64,000 nucleotides of DNA from Linnemannia elongata (taxonomy: Eukaryota > Mortierellomycota > Mortierellomycetes > Mortierellales > Mortierellaceae). Below are positions 23,299 to 34,620 of this stretch, piece after piece. The notes beneath the pieces are model-generated. The model searched no databases. It was not told the DNA's origin and was given only the letters and a program-made list of their open reading frames with translations. How positions within the stretch are numbered: position 1 is the stretch's first letter; every line of letters starts with the position of its first letter. The stretch lies in the NCBI GenBank assembly GCA_036320915.1, contig JAXBDG010000001.1, forward strand, positions 4,238,001 through 4,302,000. The letters are read 5' to 3'. The position numbers were made by a program, and so were the translations under genes.

Positions 23299-24075
23299 AT
23301 GTCCACCGCAACAATAAACTCAGTCTTGATTTTTGGCGGGACTGGTGCTGTTGGAAAGTGTCTCGTCCGTGAGGCACTTGCCTCTAATGCCTTCACCCGT
23401 GTCCTCACCCTCGGCCGACGCACTCTCGCCACAGACGACAGCTTCACAAACACCACCTTGCTGGAGCAAAAGGTCGTCAATTTTGACCAAATCCAAGACT
23501 CGTTCCCGTCAGACCTACCTCCGGTCGTCTTCTGTGCCCTCGGCACGAACCTTACCTCTGCTCCCTCCAGAGAGGCCTGGAAGAAGATTGACCAGCAATA
23601 TGTTGTCGACTCGGCCCGTTACGTCCACGAAAAGGCACCCAAGGATCCAAAGTCAGGTCGTTCCAAGGTCCACTTCGTTTACTGCTCTGCTATCGGTGCC
23701 GACCCCAATTCCCACTTCTTTGGCACAAGGACCAAGGGTGAGACGGAGCAAGCGCTGGCAGGGATTGGTTTTGAGCGCGTAAGCATCTTCCAGCCTGCGC
23801 TTCTCAAAGTTGTCGAGCCACGCGAATCCGTCACCATGGTCGAGTGGGTCGCTACCAAATTCGTACCCTTGCTTGACTTTGTGGCGGAAAAGTACACAAC
23901 CGTGAGCGTGGCAACAGTGGCCAAGTGCATGCTTCTTGTCGGCACCTCAGACGGTGTTGAGGTAGCAGGAATAGCGCCCAAGAGGGTCGAGACCCATCCA
24001 GTGTCCAAGACGACTGTGGCCTACTACAGCAATGCCAACATGCACGACATAATGAACAACGTTTCCAAATTGTAA
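23299..24075 (+). CDS. Atypical SDR of the HTATIP2/TIP30 type
   Basis: A single exon of 258 residues. The N-terminal GGTGAVGKCLVREAL segment (about 13-27) is a Rossmann dinucleotide-binding loop. Further TIP30-type landmarks are the CALGT segment and VYCSAIGADPNS near 127-138, where human HTATIP2 has a serine-containing strand followed by GAD, then TKGETEQAL near 145-153 and the C-terminal SVATVAKCM. The family binds NADPH and its role in fungi is unsettled. The Ser-Lys pair (S130, K146) is visible, but the position four residues before the Lys, usually Tyr, is Gly142. The protein may therefore bind cofactor without acting as a normal dehydrogenase. It is divergent from the SDR gene across a foldback element. 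Confidence 0.85.
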   Translation: MSTATINSVLIFGGTGAVGKCLVREALASNAFTRVLTLGRRTLATDDSFTNTTLLEQKVVNFDQIQDSFPSDLPPVVFCALGTNLTSAPSREAWKKIDQQYVVDSARYVHEKAPKDPKSGRSKVHFVYCSAIGADPNSHFFGTRTKGETEQALAGIGFERVSIFQPALLKVVEPRESVTMVEWVATKFVPLLDFVAEKYTTVSVATVAKCMLLVGTSDGVEVAGIAPKRVETHPVSKTTVAYYSNANMHDIMNNVSKL

Positions 24076-24398
24076 AAGCAAAGCGCTTCACATGAGTGAT
24101 CTTTCCATTTGGGATTTCAATCTTTTTAATACATACTCCTCTTCCTTTTTGAGTTCCATCTTTCAATCCCTACTTGTCCAAAACTTCATTGTATAAAAGG
24201 ATACGTAAACACTCGTGTTCCTCAATCTTTCCTCATCCATCCTTTGCTCCATCATCTATTAATTTCACACACTTCTCCCACTACCAGTTCCGATGCTAAC
24301 ATCAGGCAGATAGAAAGAATAAACAGTTCCCAACGCAAACCAACTCATCCGAAGACAGTCTGTAATGCAGATCACCAATTCATGACACTTGAATTGCT

Positions 24399-24510
24399 GG
24401 TCAGAGTGGGGTTTGAACTCACAACAACAGTACCTATTTCATGTCACTTGAGTTATTAAGGGGTAGCGCATCAGGCACTCATAATCAGACCACTACCCTT
24501 GAGCTATTTT
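24399..24510 (-). other. tRNA-like segment with box A- and box B-like motifs
   Basis: On the minus strand a D-arm/box A-like TAGCTCAAGGGTAGTGG near 24494-24510 is followed about 80 bases later by GTGAGTTCAAACCCCAC near 24406-24422. The latter looks like a T-arm with box B (GTTCAAnnC). On the plus strand, GGTAGCGCATCAGG followed by CTCATAATC resembles the D-arm and anticodon loop of a Met tRNA. No complete cloverleaf forms: the acceptor stem does not pair in the expected place. Two related 20-base blocks (about 24374-24395 and 24433-24455, with CATGACACTTGA and CATGTCACTTGA) flank it. I read it as a decayed tRNA or a tRNA-derived SINE, not a working tRNA gene. Confidence 0.35.
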
Positions 24511-24931
24511 ATCATTTTTATGCATCCATCCTCTCTTTCTCTCGTCCTAGATCTTTTTTTTATGCATCCCTCATACCTCACTCTGTCTCCTTCTGCCTCA
24601 CTTTGTTTCTTGATCTTTTGCGTAGTTGCCCTCAATTTGTTTCGATCACAATTGTAGTTCAAGGGTGAGTAGGGATCATTGTGGTTCAGGGGTATGCTAG
24701 TAAAGGGAAACGTAGTTGATGGTCGTCTAGACTTGGCGGAGCAATACGTCAACCCAAAGGCAAAACGTGTAATGTGCTACAAATGATCCAGGTCCTGATA
24801 TAAGTACGAACATTCGCACTCTCACCCATTTTTCTTCATTTTCACTTCTCTCCCTTCCTATCACTCCTACCTTCCTAAACAACCATTATCCTAAAGATCT
24901 TACTCCTCTTTCGTTGTAGCAGCAAATCCAA

Positions 24932-25373
24932 GATGGGGAAAAATCGCGATCGATGTCATTTCTGCAAGGAACTTCATGGGAGAGGATGGTCTCCCCGGAA
25001 AATATAGATCCGTACATCGAGCTTAAAGTTGGCTATCTTCTCTCGGCTCAAAAGCATAAGACGCAAACTTACATGAATGCTGGAAAAGATGTCGATTTCA
25101 ACGAAACGTTTGAGTCAATGCCGAGCCAAGCGATGACCTTAAATTGATCTTATATGACAATGATCTTATAAAAGGTTCGTAGTCACATCTCTCACCGATT
25201 CGATTGGTTTTAAGTTGACTGGAAATAGCCTTTCTTTGTACAGACGCTCAAATTGGGCGCGCCAAGTTTCCGCTTGGTGAGGTATTCCAGACAGGCTCTG
25301 AAGACATGTGGTACCAGATCAGTGATGGATCCAGGAACCGAGGCGAAGTCATGCTGCGACTGCGCACGATCTG
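24932..25373 (+). pseudogene. C2-domain protein gene broken by frameshifts
   Basis: Segments in different frames together spell one C2 (calcium/phospholipid-binding) domain. They are KIAIDVISARNF (about 24939-24975), IDPYIELKVG with QKHKTQTYMNAGKD and NETFE (about 25007-25110), and SDDLKLILYDNDL (about 25127-25165). After an intron-like gap ending in TACAG come AQIGRAKFPLGEVFQ and YQISDGSRNRGE, with a stop at 25371-25373. Single-base shifts are needed after ATGGGGAAAA, near 25005 and near 25111. An upstream TATA-like GATATAAG lies near 24796. Either this is a recent pseudogene or the assembly has base errors, since two of the sites are in A or G runs. Family members bind membranes in a calcium-dependent way; the role here is unknown. 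Confidence 0.7.
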
Positions 25374-25740
25374 ACCAATATGATAGCAAGCCAAGTCGAA
25401 TAACATGAAGATTTTAGCCTATTATCCTAGGACCAAGACCATGTTAAAGTAAAAGGGCACAGGTGGTCCGTGTCATCCCACGACGTTTCATCCAAAAGTC
25501 GATAAAATGGTTATGACGATGTGAGTGGCCGTAGCTCGATGAAGAAAAGAGAGATCGGAAACCAGATCGCGTGAGCCTCTTCGTCTCGTCAAGAGCTGCA
25601 AGGGATGTTTACGCTTGAAGCAATGCTTGCCTTTTGTTTGCCTTTTCAATCATGTTTTCCCATGTACAGACATGCTAGCTATGGGTGGTCGGGCAAAAAT
25701 ATCGTCTTAAAAAGAATGACCTTCGCTTACTTGAATAGGC

Positions 25741-25771
25741 TTTTTTTTTGTTCTTTTTTTGTTCTTTTTTT

Positions 25772-25806
<35 letters not shown>
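25741..25806. repeat. T-rich homopolymer block
   Basis: Three TTCTTTTTTTG-like units followed by a run of T of more than 25 bases. It may be the complement of a retro-inserted poly(A), but no adjacent element is recognised. Confidence 0.9.
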
Positions 25807-25807
<1 letters not shown>

Positions 25808-26178
25808 GCACATCTGGCTTCCCACCCTCCTTACAATAAAACCTATCAAAAACAACGCAAACTTTTCCGAGTCTTACCATACCATCGCACTGTGCGAGAA
25901 AGTTGTCAGTCGAGCATGCCCAAATTCATGACCAACTGAACACGTTCTGTTGCTCCCATTATTAGGATGATTTTGCTCAATAACGTGGCATATCTTCCAT
26001 GTGTTTCTTTTTACTACGTCTAAACTATCAATTGTCAAGTAAGTAAAGCAACCATTCCGGGTACATCCCTCATGTGTTTCGATCAAATTTCGACAAAAAC
26101 GTGAAAGACGAGTATTTTATTTATTTTGCTGATGCCAATGCCGTGCTACAACGCGGCTGCCTCTGTCTATCTGTCTGA

Positions 26179-26201
26179 CCCCCCCCCCCCCCCCCCCCCC
26201 C
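26179..26201. repeat. C homopolymer of 23 bases
   Basis: An uninterrupted run of C (G on the other strand), a potential G-quadruplex former on the minus strand. Confidence 0.9.
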
Positions 26202-27804
26202 TCACACTATGCACATCGACGCCGAGATTATGCACCCTCTCTATCTCCTTTTCTCGACTTTCTCTCCCCTCAACAACGCGTTTGTTTACATGTCTGTCCG
26301 TCTGTCCGTCTTTCCCCACGCCACGTCAACGCGCACTTGTCGACGCCGTCAACTTTTTGTGTTTAGATAATGCATCTCTCTCACCTCAATGGCCATGACG
26401 CCGATGGCGATGAAAGGCGCGCGCGATATCTAATGCAGGGTCGAGAAGGATTAATAAACGAGGCGAGGCAGGGGGGTGAGTGACAAAAAATGCAAACAAT
26501 GGAGGAGAAGAGGGTGCCAAGATATGTCATGTATGGGTTCGGGCCCAAAAAGGGACGACTGCCGAGTTGTTTGTTTATTTGTATGTTTTGTTTGTGGAAG
26601 TTGGGCAAAGGGGGGTAGGGTGCAGCCAGCCATCAAACAAAACAGAGATACAACAAACAAATAGCTAACCCGACTGGCTTGGTACAGGTATGTACTGTAG
26701 AGAGGGATGGGATGGGAGGCCGAAAAGGGAAACGCCGAGAGACCCAGGCCGTTTCTTTGTTTGATTTTGTTATATGTCCACGTAGAGTGTTTTTTGTTTG
26801 TTTTTGTTTATTTGTTTGTTTTTTTTTGCTTTGTTAATTGATATTTGGTTGGTTGGATGATGGATGGTTTGTCTGGTCATTTACTCTCCCTCCTCCCCCC
26901 CTCCCTTCTCTCACTGAGGGTCGTTTTTTTAGTGCCATTGAGATATCCTATCTAGGTCGCACAAGAAAAAGAGCTCTCATAACCTTCCCTTCTCTCCCTT
27001 CTGCCTGTTCACTTTGCGCCGTGGGTAGGGATGTAAGATTGCGAACTAAAAGGTAGTGCTCTCACTCCTTCTCCCTCGTTCTCTCTTTCTCTCTGGGCTG
27101 GCGATATAGAAGAAGAGCGGTCATTGAATGGCCTCGACTCCCAGGGTTCCTTCTTTTTCCCATCTTCCCAAACCCTCCAAAAAAACCCCACCAACCGAAA
27201 AACAACACCGTGGGTTCCTTTTTTTTTTTTAATCTCGCAGGTGGCATTCCATCTCCCCCTCCCCCCAATCTCCTTTATTTTATTTTTTTTTCCTTCTTCT
27301 TCTTGCTGGTAAAGGAGAGCGGTACTTCCTGCGTGAGCCGGATATGTGTAAAGTCCGACTGTTCCTTGGTTCTTTTCTCTCTCAATCTCTCCTGTTCTCT
27401 AACGTGCCGTGCCACACATCTGAATAAAGTCAAAAACCCACCATTCAACGCCCTTGTCCATGTGCATCCAAAAAAGAGGGGGGGGGGAGGAGGAAAGGAG
27501 AAAAAACGCAATACTGCACCTCGGCCTTTTTTTTTGGACAACCACTCCTTCACATACCTCGAAGGAGTGAGTATCTGTTCTATCTCTCCCTCTCGCACCT
27601 TTCCTCCTCCTTTTTTTTTTTTTTTACTGCTTCTCCCAAAAAAACAAAAACCAAGGAACATGTAATAAAGCACACTAGAAGGTAGAAATGAAAGAGCGTG
27701 GGCGTAAAGGAGAGGAAGAGAGAGCGATGATGAACCTTGGGGCTGTAATCTCATTCTATTATTTTAATTGAATGGCTCTCATGGCTACCATCTACAACAA
27801 CATT

Positions 27805-27840
<36 letters not shown>

Positions 27841-27991
27841 ATCAACGCCATGTCCTCCTGCCCCATTACTCCTCCTACCACAACCTGAAAGACAGACAGA
27901 CGAGAAACTAAAAAGCACTCAAACACAGGCTTTGTAAAAGGAATCGGGCTGACCCCCCCTTCGCCTTTCTCCACTTTCCCCAAAAAAAATC

Positions 27992-27995
<4 letters not shown>

Positions 27996-28068
<73 letters not shown>
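27996..28068. repeat. Long GA microsatellite
   Basis: About 36 consecutive GA units, the longest dinucleotide array in the window. No gene is adjacent. Confidence 0.95.
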
Positions 28069-28072
<4 letters not shown>

Positions 28073-31000
28073 TAGGATGGGCGCCAGATTTCATATCTTG
28101 GGGTATGTGTTTAAACCTTGTTAACCCTGCTAGCATCGTCCTTGACGGTCTTCATTGTTTTTTTTGGTGTGGATGGTTGTTTTTGTGTACTTTGCTCATA
28201 GAGACAGATGTTTTATCTAGTCCCAATAGTCTTTCAGTAAAAACGTGTGAGAGCAAGAAGACGAGAGGAAGGGGGACAAAAAACCATCGGCCCACTTGAC
28301 TCCCTTCCCTCCTTTCTCTGTACTTCCTCTCTGGGGGTCATAGCCGTGTGTTTGGGCTTTGGCAAAAGAAAAGAAAAACAGTGCGAATGAATACAGATGG
28401 TCTCTGCCCATTCAATTGAGGCGGTCGAGATGCGATGAACGAAAGGGACTGGACAACAAAGAGAAATGAAAGGCGCGAATTTGTGATAAGGAGAAACACA
28501 GGAGTAAAGGTGAGCGCGTGGATGACGGATGACGGATGATGAGAGGTGCAAGCAACTTTGCATGCATGGATCGATGCATGGAGACAGCTGTCGATTTGGA
28601 CTCTACTTTTGCCCTCCCCTTTTTTTGGACGCTACTGGTGAGTTGTCATTCGTCCTTTGTTCAGAGTCAACAAAGACACAAAATAACGATAGCATATCTT
28701 TATGAACTCTCTCCCTGTCTGTCTCTCTTCCACTCAGACCCTCCGAGTCACTCGCACATTAGCCTCCATTTGTGTTGCGTTCGTGTAAACATTGCCCGTT
28801 AATAATGAGTACTGACAACGCATACTAAAGGGGGGAAAGGGGAAGGAGAACAAAGAGAGACCCATCATCGGGCTCATTCACCCTCGGCTTTTTTGCCTGA
28901 CACAAAACAGAGTTATCTAACTGACTTTGCTCCAATGAAAACTAGCCCATTTGTTTACACTTCATGTTGCCCTCCTTTTTCCTTTGCTGTTTGCTGTTTG
29001 CTGCTGTTAGTTAGTTGGTCTAGTGCGCTTGCCTGTTTGCTATTTGTTGTTTTTGTTGATGATGAAAAACAACACAAGAGCGAGGGAAGAGGGTCGGGTC
29101 ATAGATATAAAACTATAGTTTTCCGTTGTTGAGCATCTAATAAAGTAACCAATGCAAACAAAGCGAGCACTCCTTCCTTTACTTTCTTCTCCCAAACCAC
29201 TGAGACAAGACAAACAAGTCAAACAAGGCAGACATTACAGAAAACAAAACCATGGAAACAAATGAAAAAAAACAACATTTATGCAAGGGAAAGTGGCATC
29301 CGAGAGCTGCAATGAAAGATGGAAAGGGGTGGATGATGTGAGCGATTATGAGTTATCTCTTCTCTCCCCCTCCTTTTTCTTGACTCAACTCTTACTGCGC
29401 TTTTACGAACCTTTGTTTTTTTTCTGGTTCTCAACCTCGCCCCCTTCCGCGCAATTCCAAAAACTATCTCGACCCTCCTTTTCTCCCCCTATTACTTCTC
29501 ATTTCCCGAATCTCGCCTTGAGAGCCGGAAAAAGATATCTCTGTGTTTTTTTTGCTGGTCCATGGAACATAGAACCGCTTTGCCTCCCTTCCCTCCTTTC
29601 TTCTTTCCCCCCACAAAAAATTAATCGTCCAATCCCCTTTCATTCGCCCTCCTTCTTTCCCTTCTCCCATCTCTCCTTCCCTCGTTCCATCGTCTATCCT
29701 CAGAACCCTGATCGAATAGAGTTTGGTTATCGCTATCCTTGTCCTGACCCTGCAACGGTCAGCCGATGCTTCTCCCTTCCCCTTGGTCCCTTGGTCACTT
29801 TATTATCATTTTCATTATGAATCTTTCTCCCTCTCTCGTTGTCCCCTTTTTGCTCATTCGTTCCTTCCTTCATCGCTCACCTCATCCACTCACATTTCGA
29901 TTTTTCATTTTCTACCTACTTCATTAATTCTTTGACCGCTCTCTTTTTTTTTTCTCTCTCTCTCTCGTCCAGACCCTCGGGTTTAGATTGCTTTCCGAGC
30001 CGTGTGTTTAGGAAACAACTTTCCATATAGTATTCATCTGTTCTTTTTTCTTTTACTCTCATTATATCCCTTTTTGAGAAACGCCTGTTTGGTCAAGTTC
30101 TCGTTCACGTCAACTATAGTAGTATGCTTAAGTGGTTGTTTTTGTCTAGCGAGTGAGATACGTCGGGTACTGACATGATCGTCGTCGTCATCATCGCCGT
30201 CGTCGTCGTCGTCAGGTTCGATCTGATTCCTAGGTGGAATGATAAAAAGCTCTTTTTTTTGTCAGTACACCGCGGCCGAATGGAAAATTGTCTCCAGAAA
30301 AAAAAATCGAGGGTGGTACCGATGTATCCCCCACTTTTGGACGTAGAAGGCGAAAAATAGTACTTGTAGCTCCAAACCATTGGCTTACCGGGCTCCCCAT
30401 GGCGGTCCTCTTTCACTGTTGGATCTGGTCAACGTACAGAAGTACCTTAAAGGCCTGACCGAAGAAATGGGGTGAATACGAGTTTGTCGACATGTCACTT
30501 TTGTTCTGTCTGCCTGTCTCTCTGTCTGGAACATGACCCATCGAGTACCTGGCAATTGACGACATACACACACAAAAAAAAAAAAAGAGGGGGATCATAT
30601 GTGAGAACAATAAGGCCCATTCATGTGCATGTAGGTATGTATGCGTGCGTTTGTATAAGTGAGTGTGGGTGTGCAGAGAAGGGCTAGGTTTCTTTGCAGT
30701 ACCATTTCAAAAGTAAAAAAATATTTTTTTGAAGGTTTGGTGCTTTGTGACGTTGATATATCAGTTGGAGTGATAGGATTGGCTAAAGATTAGATGTCTC
30801 TCCTCGTGTGCAACCGTTAGAAATGAATAAAATTAAAAGTACTTTTTTTTTTTCCATGGCCACTTAACCTGGAAATAAAAGTAGATCCCTCTTTCTTCCT
30901 CTCACCTATGCCCCTTACCCCTCCCTCATAGTTTACCGAATTCACATAAAGAAAACTATTATTCCGAAAAGAAGGAGGACGAAGAAAGGGTGCTGGGATG

Positions 31001-31099
31001 AGTGTGTATCGAGTCAGAGAGAGTCTTTGAGGGAGCCTTTTGAGAGGGAGATGACTTTAAATTTTTTTGCGCAGGGACAACCCATTAAGCATCGGAGTG

Positions 31100-31132
<33 letters not shown>
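31100..31132. repeat. A homopolymer of about 33 bases
   Basis: An uninterrupted A run in the gene-poor region; no flanking coding or element signature seen. Confidence 0.9.
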
Positions 31133-31134
<2 letters not shown>

Positions 31135-32989
31135 AAATGCTTCCGGTCAAAACGAAAAAGAGAGGTTGCTAGTGGTGCCTTCAAAAATGGGCCTTCCTTC
31201 TCTCTCGTTTCTATTTTTTACTCAAACATAGACAAACGAACTATCACCCTTGTCGTTCTCTCTCAATTGCGCAATACTTACGTCTACTGGCGATTCTTTT
31301 AAACACTGCTTCTTTGCAAATGTGAAAAAAGAATCATCATCATCATAGCTTTCTAGGCCACTTGCTCAGGTCAATTGGTATCCGAGTATCCGTTGCAGGT
31401 CAAGAATAGTAGTCCTCGCGACTGAAGAGAATTCCGCGGAAGGAAGAAGGAGGATACACGTGCACTTGGATGGACTCCACAGCGCCTTCATGGTCCGACC
31501 AATTATGACAATAAATAACAACAAAATTGCTGCTGGGTTCCGTTTTTGTGTAGTGTAGTTCTTGTTGTAGGGAGTCCCCCTGTTGTCGTTGTTAGTACTT
31601 GTAACCCCGAAAGGTACACTCTCTCCCTTTGTCCCTTCGTCGATCAATTTCTTGTTGTTGTAGTTTACTTTCAGCTAAGGACGATAGGGAGCCGGGTAAA
31701 AGACAACTCCTGCTGACTGACCATTTGCCATGCAGGCGACCGACCGGAGTATTTTGTTGAGTGAACATTAGTGTTGTAGAATAATGAAGGTGGGGTGCAT
31801 TGGGAACAATTATTGTTCGAAAAAAAGGGTGCATGTATTGGATTATGCAATGCTTGGGCGGTGTTGGTGGAATGGTATGTGGAGTAATAAATAATCGTGC
31901 ACCATCATAATCATCATCGTTGTCGTCACAGAGCAAAGTCAGGCTGTTGGGAAATAAGAAAGGAACATGGTTCTAATGTCTCTGAAAAAAAAAAGTGAGA
32001 ACCCATATGACGAGTCGTGCTTCAAGGGAGAACCAGGGAACAAAATACAAAGTAGGGAATGAGGAGATGAAATGGCGGATCAACGTTGACCAGAACTATT
32101 TTTTTTTAGAACCGCAAACAACAAAGGAATAGTTATATGCTCCCAGTAAGTGGTGAGGAATTCTCCATATTTGTGCGTCTCCTTCTTTGCTTCCTTCTTA
32201 TAGACACAATGAAGGACTATCTGGTGTTGTTGGTTGTTTTGTTTGTTTTCAAGAAACGCTTTCGTAATTGACGTTGGTTGGTTCGGTTGCTGTCTGCTGG
32301 TGGTGGCTCTGTGATATTTTAACCCGGATGAACTTGGAACATATGAAGAAGGAACCAAGAGAAAAGAAAGAAAAAAAACTCTCAGCAATGGTCGGGGATT
32401 TAGAGTCAGCTCGTTCTGGGTTTTGTTTTTCTTGTCCCCTCCCTGCCCCTGTCCCTCCCTTCCTTTTTTTTGTTCGTTGAACCCGGAACTTGGTCCATTT
32501 TATGACTGTCGTAGATCCGCTTACGCAAAAAACAGGGGAGTGATATGAAAGACGCAATTGCCAGGTGTGAGGAAGACCTATTTTCGGTCGCCGTAAGGAG
32601 GAGGAGGAGTGAGTGTCTTTATTCATCCTGTCCGAGTGAACATAAACCATTGAACGAAGTGTGTCATCGTTGTCCGTCCATGTGTCTAACTGAGCACAGG
32701 TGTTGTAAGAGATATAGTTTTTTCTAGGAGGGTGAGTGAGTTGTTCCATAGTTCCATAGTTAACCTATGAGACTTTTGAGGTGGTCTATGTGAGCCCTTT
32801 TAGGGTGTGTGAGTTGTTATGAAAGGGAATATGAATATATATATGAATTGAATAGAATGAATGAAAGAGAATGAATGAAATGAAAATGCGCCTAGAACGA
32901 GGGTAGGATAGGTGTGTGGGTTGTGTGTGAGATCGAGCATATTCTCTTCCATCAGTATTTTATTTGACCCTCGCGCAATTCAAACGAGT

Positions 32990-33020
<31 letters not shown>

Positions 33021-33768
33021 TCCTTCTCACTCTCTCTGTTTCACTCTGTTCATTCTGTTCTCTCTCTTACCCTAATCTCTCTGTCTGTGTGTGTGTGTGC
33101 GTGTCTTCCCTCACGACAGCACAACCCCTTTTGACCCATCCATGCTCATCAAAATCCAAATCCTGTCCAGTGGCGTGGTCCCTCGGGGAGGGTCAGCCCA
33201 AAAAATAAAATAAAAAAATAAGAAGGGCTGGCTGGATGGAATAATTCAACACAGACACAGACACAGACAAGTTCTGACAATGCAGGTTTCGTAGTTGCAA
33301 CTCTACTACCCAATCCAACTCAACTCCACCTCAACCCTCACCAAACCTGGAACCGTGCTTAAGGCGTTGCGCCAAGAACGCGCTTCTTTCTCTCTCTCTT
33401 CTCTTCTCTCGGTACTCGCACGCTCTCTTTAGGAGGACCCCATTTTAAGGGTGTGTTCTGTATGAGGAATGGTGAGAAAAGGAGTTTAACTGGATCCGTG
33501 TGAATCACAGGTCGAAGGCATAATGAACAAAACTATTTGCTTAACACATCCACATTGCCGGCACTCACAGTTTTTTTGGAGTTAGAAAAGCGGCAAGGAA
33601 AAAAAAGGGACAAGATTGCTTTTGGCTGGCGCTGGTTGAGGTTGTTGTAATGTGTTGTGTTGTGTTGGGGAAAGTACAGAGAGAGAGAGAGAGAGAGAGG
33701 GGAGAGGTCAATTGGAAAAAGAAAGAGACAAAAAGTAAACAAACATGCACATTGGACAGACGAGGAAG

Positions 33769-34047
33769 AGATAACTTTTTTATCAATGGACCCTCCAGAC
33801 AACTGACCAACCTTACTAAAAAAACAAAAACGACAACAAATAAACAAACAAACAAACACAAACAAAAAACCCCACTCTCTCCATGCACACAGAGCCAAAA
33901 GATAACTTTCATTGATGGTCCATAGAGAAGTGAGAGAGAGAGAGAGAGAAAGAAAGAGAGAGAGGAAAATGAGAGAGCAAAAACAAAACAAGCCCAAGGA
34001 AAAAGTGAAAAAGAGCACAAAAGAGGAGCGATTGTATTCCTGTTTGT

Positions 34048-34097
<50 letters not shown>

Positions 34098-34120
34098 TAT
34101 GTGTGCGTGTTTGCTGATAA
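33769..34120 (+). promoter_or_regulatory. Cluster of GATA-type sites upstream of the GATA factor gene
   Basis: Four HGATAR-type sites are seen: AGATAA at 33769-33774, its inverted form TTATCA at 33780-33785, AGATAA at 33900-33905 and TGATAA at 34115-34120. The first two are inverted and 5 bases apart. Fungal GATA factors bind such sites, so self-regulation is possible, but short motifs also occur by chance. Confidence 0.35.
34051..34094. repeat. CT microsatellite
   Basis: 22 CT units about 530 bases upstream of the GATA factor start codon, in the probable promoter. Confidence 0.95.
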
Positions 34121-34379
34121 AACAAACAAGGCCAAGAGAAGGAAGGGAATAGGAAGGTGGTGAGTGGACGATGGAGAGAGAGACAAGCCAAAGATGAAGA
34201 AGAGGGAAGAGAACAGTGCAGACACACAATAGGGCACTCCATCCGAGCCATGTCCATGTCCAAGAAACAATTGAATAATGATCTTTTCAGTTCTGAATTG
34301 AAATATGTTACGACGTATTCATTCTCTCCAATTCAATCGTCCCCTTCTTCTCTTGACCTCTGTCTTGCCTTTCGCCTTT

Positions 34380-34390
34380 TCGTTTATAAA
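34380..34390 (+). promoter_or_regulatory. TATA-like box of the GATA factor gene
   Basis: CGTTTATAAAC lies about 230 bases upstream of the start codon and is followed by a CT-rich leader, as expected for a fungal core promoter. Position-based inference. Confidence 0.4.
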
Positions 34391-34620
34391 CAGGCCTCTT
34401 TTTGCCCCATCCCCCGGTTCCCTTTTCTCTTTTTCTTCTTCTTCTCTTGTACTTATCTCACCTTTCATTCTTCCTCCCACTTAACCTACAACTACTTCTA
34501 ACTCCTCATCCTCCTTTGTTCTTTGTTCTTTGCATTATCATCTCATTCTGTATTTCTCAATCTTTCAATTGTACATTTTTTCACAAACCCTCCCTTTAAA
34601 ACACACAACTACAACTTACA

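Larger units (their letters stand above)
25374..28100. other. Gene-poor region, first part
   Basis: This stretch holds homopolymers and microsatellites but no supportable gene: a T-rich block (25741-25806), a C run (26179-26201), TTTG/TTTGTTTG repeats (26750-26830), pyrimidine-rich stretches (27060-27320 and 27560-27630), ACA/CAT repeats (27793-27850) and a long GA array (27996-28068). Open frames translate to low-complexity Ser, Phe, Pro or Lys runs. Confidence 0.6.
28101..34620. other. Gene-poor region upstream of the GATA factor
   Basis: About 6.5 kb without a supportable gene. It contains CT-rich tracts (29340-29980), a GTC/CAT trinucleotide patch (30178-30212), an A run (31100-31132), CT and GT repeats (32993-33105), GA patches (33680-33710 and 33933-33965), a CT array (34051-34094) and a pyrimidine-rich final 300 bases that is probably the GATA gene leader. 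It could contain a long promoter, a long leader or a non-coding transcript. Sequence alone does not decide. Confidence 0.6.

Noticed and set aside
24655..24740. Second tRNA-like D-arm (TGGTTCAGGGGTA)
   Set aside because: There is no matching T-arm or acceptor stem nearby, so it is probably chance or a more decayed fragment.
27210..27754. Open frames on both strands rich in Phe, Pro and Lys
   Set aside because: They come from homopolymer and pyrimidine-rich DNA; no domain, intron signal or start context supports them.
27996..28068. Regular array considered as CRISPR
   Set aside because: It is a plain GA microsatellite without spacers, in a eukaryotic genome.
29281..29820. Plus-strand open frame of 179 residues
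   Set aside because: Ser/Phe/Pro-rich composition from CT-rich DNA; no protein-like pattern or conserved segment.
33533..34270. Minus-strand open frames of more than 230 residues
   Set aside because: They read through GA/CT microsatellites and consist mainly of Ser-Leu and Glu-Arg repeats.
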